64,000 nucleotides of DNA from Gigantopelta aegis (Eukaryota > Mollusca > Gastropoda > Neomphalida > Peltospiridae): assembly GCF_016097555.1 (NCBI RefSeq), contig NC_054706.1:24557878-24621877 (forward strand). Direction: 5' to 3'. The first letter of the stretch is position 1, and every line of letters starts with the position of its first letter. A program made the translations under genes and the position numbers. The notes beneath the pieces were generated by a model. The model was given only the letters and a program-made list of their open reading frames with translations, had not been told where the DNA came from and searched no databases. Shown here in pieces: positions 59,321 through 64,000 of this stretch.

Positions 59321-61760
59321 ATCAATCAATCAGTCAATCAATCAATTTATTGCATATTACCAAACAACATCAATAACAACAATAATAATAACATTATTAA
59401 TGTACATGCCAGACAGAGAAACTAAATTTGTATTATATTTTACGAATAAAGTACACATGTGTATTGTAAAAATAAATGGTTAAAGTACTTGGACATAATT
59501 AAATTAAATTACTGCCCCACTGATAGCTGGAACAAGAAAGTTACGTTTAGAAATACAGCCGTTAATAAATGTTAATACATGGTAAGAATTTCAATGTCAT
59601 CATTACTGTATGACATAATACATATAAATTGCTATTAGAGTAGAGAAGTCGGAAAATGAGTTTAACTTATCAAATAGTTGTTGCCTTTCAACATAATAAA
59701 TAGGGCAATATAAAATAAAATGTTTTTCATCTTCCACAGCTTGAGAATTACAAACAAAATAAGTCCTCTGTCCAATTATTTTTTTAGGTTTACAGAATCT
59801 TCCAAGTTCAATGTGAAGATTGTGCGCACTGATTCTCATTTTAGCAAATTGTCTGCGTTGATCGAAGTTTGATGTGCAGAGCAGATAGTGCTCCAATTTA
59901 AATTCTGATTTAAATAGACTGTATGTTCTGAGTTTAGAATCATTGTTTTTGAATAGTATCTGACCAGAATTGTATATATTTCGACTCGAGTTTTTGTTTC
60001 AACTTACGTGCATCTCTGTAAGGGTATAAAGAGCCTTGGTTGTCCCATATCTGACTAAAGCCAAAATTGATCCACATCATTTTTATATAAAATTACCAGT
60101 TTAAATTATAATAATATGAGTCCAAGTATGCCTTATGCACTATCGACGAACAATTATGTGTTCCCAATCTAAACCAGTATTTTGCTGCAAGGGGTAAGCA
60201 TGTAATAAGAGGTGGGTGCTGGCCAAGTTCACCGCGTATAGCATCATGGGCGCTTCTTTTGTTAACACCAAGTAGGTATTTGTAGAATTTTATTTGAATA
60301 CTTTCGAATGGAGTATTATCACATATATTTTTGAAACCCCAACGGTCTACTCCTTTGAGATAATAGGGGCTCCAAACCTCACAGTAATACATTAAAAGGG
60401 GACAAATTAAGCACTGAAATAACTTTAAGGCTGTCGATATATTGTTTCTAAACAATATACCTCAGTAACAATAAGACTCAACAATGTGAATAGCAATTGT
60501 ATCGTATGTAAAACGAAATCTCTTTATGAGCTTTCCACCTTTGTTGAATACAATAATCTTTGTTTTTGACAAGTTGACGGTAAGCCCCCATTTTTTGCTA
60601 TAGATACTAAGACAGTCGAGAGAGTTTTGTAATTCTAACTGAGATTTTGACAATAAAACAAGATCATCAGCAAACATGAGACTGCTAAATTGCGTATCAT
60701 ATAAAGACATCGGATCACAGTTTGGTGTAAAAATATCCGGTAGATCACAAACATACAAGTTGAATAGTAGTAGACTCAATACGCAACCTTGTTTAACTCC
60801 TACGTTAGATTGGAAACTGTTGCTGTTATAATTATTAAGTTTAATAGAGTACTGGACATCAGAATACAAACTAATTAACGTATTAAAAAAAACTACAACC
60901 TATGTCTGCAAGTAAACGTTTGTACATCAACGCGTCCCTTGATATAGAATCAAATGCAGCTTTAAAGTCAACAAACCAACAGAATAAATATTTCTTTGGT
61001 CCTTTAGTGTATTTTTCAGCCAAGCTCTTTAATGCATATATATGTGATCAGCTGTACGACTGTATTTTAAAACCAATTTGAGAAGTTGGAATTAGATTGT
61101 GCGACTCTGCAAAATCACGGAGCCTATCATGTAAGATACTACAAAACAGCTTACAAAGATTGCTTCCTACAGCGACATCTCTGTAATTACCTGGGCTATA
61201 TTTATCTCCTTTTTTATGAAGGGGTGTTAAGAAGTTACATCTTCATGAATTTGGGAAAATGCCCTTCTCCAAAATGAGGTTGAAGATCTTACACAACACA
61301 TGAACCATTTGTGATTGACCAGTTTTTAGCATTTCATTTAAAATAAGATCTGTACCACATGCGTTTTGTATTTTAAGTTTGAAATAGCCTTTACAATTTC
61401 CTGTATTGATATAGACTTTATTTAATTCATTGAATATTTTATCTTTATTTGAATTGACGTCTGTATGTGAACAAAGGTCACTGTCAAGAGTTGGTTTCTT
61501 CTCCATAAGTTGAGTAAAATGAGTAACCCATTCATCGATAGGAATTGGATTTAAATTAGTGCTGGTTTTCGAAACGTTTAGTTTACTGAATAATGTCGAT
61601 ATAAATTCTTCTTTTTATTTACCAATCTTTTATATTTGGAGCGAGTGGCTTTGAATTCATGTAATAATTGAGAAGAGAATGGGTCTCTATACAACTTGGA
61701 GCATAATAATTTCGAACTCCGCTTTGTTTGTTTGAGCTCTCTTTGAAATTGTTCCTTCGT
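59321..61760 (-). mobile_element. 5'-truncated LINE inserted in the SINE
   Basis: Its 3' end at 59321 is a GATT-type simple repeat tail. Its truncated 5' end is at 61760. ACATACCA (59313-59320) and ACATGCCA (61761-61768) form an 8 bp target duplication with one mismatch. Copy A (8240) shows the uninterrupted site. Confidence 0.9.
59603..61757 (-). pseudogene. LINE ORF2: reverse transcriptase and C-terminal region
   Basis: Reading from 61757 leftwards, a basic helical lead (EFKATRSKYKRLVNKKKNLY) precedes RT. CGTDLILNEMLK marks the RT start. Motif A is FVDFKAAFDSISR near 60960-61000, motif B is GVKQGCVLSLLLFNLYVCDL near 60740-60800, and motif C is FADDLVLL near 60650. Downstream are VWSPYYLKGVD, the RGELGQHPP motif, RISAHNLHIELGRF, and the Cys-His end CNSQAVEDEKHFILYC. 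The endonuclease domain is missing. Frame breaks lie near 60455, 60870 and 61240. Its C-terminus is a distant relative of the LINE at 515-1242. Confidence 0.88.
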
Positions 61761-61905
61761 ACATGCCACGGTCTTCGATATACTATTCATGGTCCACTTG
61801 CTAGAACGAGAAATAGCACAATGGGCCCAGGGACGGGGATTGACTCTAGACCGACCGTATATCAGGTGAACGCTTTACAAGTCAGCTACTTTCCGCCCTT
61901 ATTAT
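61761..61905 (-). mobile_element. SINE 5' part, right of the LINE insertion
   Basis: It corresponds to 8241-8375 of copy A and completes the SINE split by the LINE. Confidence 0.85.
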
Positions 61906-61962
61906 TCTAAAATTAAATGGGAAAAAAGAAATGTATGTTTTTGAGCAATCTTCAATTATGTA

Positions 61963-62529
61963 CTGGGCCCTGTTCCACCAAGCTATCTTAGCACTACTAT
62001 CGCCGTAAATATTTACTATTGCGACCTTATTTTTTTCTACGATCCCCAGCCAGTTCCACGACGCGAAGTAGCTTTACTATCGTCGTAAATTAGTGTAAGG
62101 CAGATGCATGCCTCTAACGTAGATGCCAAATGGCAGTTAGGTGATGATTTTGTCATTTTCTAAGAAGGATACCAACTTGTGTTAAAATAGATCTAATATA
62201 TACCAAATACCTTTCATGAAACTAGGTCATACCACCTTCACATGAAAATACGGCAATTATCGCTTAGCAAACAAACTGCCAAAGTTACTCCATGGATGTG
62301 CGATATCAATGAATACATACAAGATGTTCTGAAAAGTCGGTAACCAATTTATTATTTAACTAATTTGCACTTATTCGCAAATAATACATGAATTATTAAA
62401 GGGGCACTTACGACTACCGTACGGTTGCTTTGTGGAACGGCTGTAAAGTTTAAGGTGCCCGTTGTAAAACTCGCCTTAAGTCACTACAATTAACCTTAGC
62501 TACAATTCGTTCTTGGAACGGGGCCCAGG
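61963..62529. mobile_element. Palindromic GGGCCC MITE (copy B)
   Basis: It is the collinear counterpart of 8439-9041, with the same termini and small internal deletions. Confidence 0.75.
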
Positions 62530-63720
62530 TCTAATTACAAAGAGAAACCAATCGTTATCATTGAGTAAAGTCTGATTTTGAAACATGTTTTTTTTTTCAA
62601 ATGATGGCAGTAACAATAGGTGACGGGCTATTTTCCAATAGGGGATGGGTTGGTTTATGTGCAAATATCAACGATTTGATTGATTGTATTGAATCCTACA
62701 ACCAGTATTCTTAACAACTGTTGTTAATAACATGACGATATGAAGTAAGTCTTTGTTCTGCTGTTATGCTAGTTCAATATGGATGTGGAAGTTTTATCAA
62801 TATCATTTATCAAAATAGCTGCCAAATGTCATTTTATTTTATACTTCCATAGATAATAACTATCATGTCTAGGATATGGTTTGGTTAATAGTTCTGCAAT
62901 GTGTAAACAGAATATGGTTTTAAAACATGTTCGTCTATAATCGTGCAGAAATGTGGTAAAGTCACATTTTAAAAGATGTTTACATATATTTTTTTTTAAT
63001 AAAACAGTTTCAAAAATAAGAGATGAACCCTATTAATAACACACATTTCAGTTAAGTACTTGTTTGCGAGTACTGAATTAATGAAGAATCTTTAATATTA
63101 GATAATGATTGTTTTCAGAATGTTTCAAATTGTTGGAATACTAACTTGAAATTGTTATCGAATTCCAAAATGTATACATGGAATAATTTATTTCAAAGTT
63201 CAAGGTAATTATTAAGCCTTGAGATATGGACTAACAAACGTTTAGTATATGAAATAAATGTGTTCGGTTTGAGCAAGTAGTGCTTCTTGCTAAAACAATA
63301 AGTCTATTCTGACAAACGAATGTATCTCCACAGCTACGATCTACACAGTGTCTCAAACCAAGGTTTCAGAACCAATATGAAGGACGTTGTGGTCGAAGTG
63401 AATCACAACTGTATTCAATGCTGCTGAGATTAAGCCAGATTTCAAAAACTGAGTCTCCACAACCATCATCTAAGAGTCAGTACATCACCCTGTGTTGGGC
63501 TGTCTGTCAGGAGTCTTAATTACTCAGAATAATAAAAACTCAACAGACCAGTGGCATGTCACAATGCTTAGTAAAACATATCTTGCATCGTGCTTCACAT
63601 GCGCAAGTGAAAACACCCAGGCATATTGGTATCACCATGCTATTGTGCCACAGGATCAAAACAATAATTAATCGTCATACTCATCCTATGAAGACAGTGA
63701 AGACAGTGAAGCAGTTAACG

Positions 63721-64000
63721 GCATACTGTCACGGATTTAAGGAACTTATTTCTCTAAAAATGGATAATAAATAAAAAATTACATTAATTGTTGGAAACCA
63801 AATCTAGCTATGGCATCACCTTAACTGAACCATGATGGAGTGAAATCCATGTCATCCCTCTCAGCAATTTTAGTTTTTGAATTATGGACCATTGCCATAA
63901 TTCAATTATTTTTACAAAATGTCATTAATAAATGGATGGTGGTTATGAAGATGGCTGAATAAAGTACATTTAGGGACAAATCAAATTATTTTTGTTCAGG
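63721..64000. other. Unassigned right end
   Basis: Nothing could be supported here. Confidence 0.5.

Larger units (their letters stand above)
57395..63720. repeat. Repeated block, copy B, with LINE insertion
   Basis: It is collinear with 6085-10160 except for the LINE at 59321-61760 and the missing extra 182 bp unit. It ends in the same GAAGCAGTTAA region. Confidence 0.9.

Overview
The window is animal nuclear DNA, AT-rich and dominated by transposable elements. I found no host gene that I can name. The mix of repeats suggests a mollusc or another lophotrochozoan. It includes tRNA-derived SINEs of a molluscan type, Tc1/mariner transposases ending in GGHTRY-like C-termini, a Polinton relic, palindromic TTAA-flanked MITEs, and long AT and AC microsatellites. 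Species assignment is inference.

Layout. Positions 1-5221 hold a nearly identical 2.6 kb tandem duplication. Each unit carries the 3' part of a non-LTR retrotransposon, a TA microsatellite and one end of a Tc1/mariner element. The second unit runs on into the whole mariner element (4685-6421), which a SINE has interrupted. Positions 6085-10160 form a repeated block (copy A). A second long copy (B, 57395-63720) lies near the right end in the same orientation. Partial copies lie at 46419-47100 (C) and 55905-56385 (D). Positions 11037-24900 hold three decayed Tc1/mariner transposases, several SINEs and MITEs, microsatellites, and a fragment of a CXC-tailed protein.

The centre (29741-46414) is a three-level nest. 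The outermost layer is a piggyBac-like, TTAA-flanked, non-autonomous element. Inside it is a Ty3/gypsy-like retrotransposon on the minus strand whose pol order is protease-integrase-RT-RNase H (the Gmr1-like order). Its two LTR copies, unusually, lie in inverted orientation. Inserted exactly into its pol gene is a 7.2 kb DNA element with terminal inverted repeats of about 330 bp. That element encodes one decayed giant protein: two Cys-His modules at the N-terminus, a long conserved core, an IGEDTD-like nuclease-type segment, and a C-terminal CXC-type cysteine motif. I cannot attach an established transposon superfamily to it, and it is the best candidate for an undescribed system here.

Positions 50260-54560 are a decayed Polinton/Maverick. 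DNA polymerase B is on the plus strand, and integrase, packaging-ATPase-like and zinc-finger pieces are on the minus strand. A TTAA MITE has landed inside the zinc-finger gene. Copy B at 57395-63720 is interrupted by a 2.4 kb LINE inserted into a SINE, with a short target duplication. Possible host coding traces are limited to short candidate terminal exons (55238-55347; 6511-6615 with its duplicate at 57795-57899) and an orphan frame at 18372-18629. Most coding sequence carries many one-base indels, which could reflect either decay or consensus errors in the assembly.
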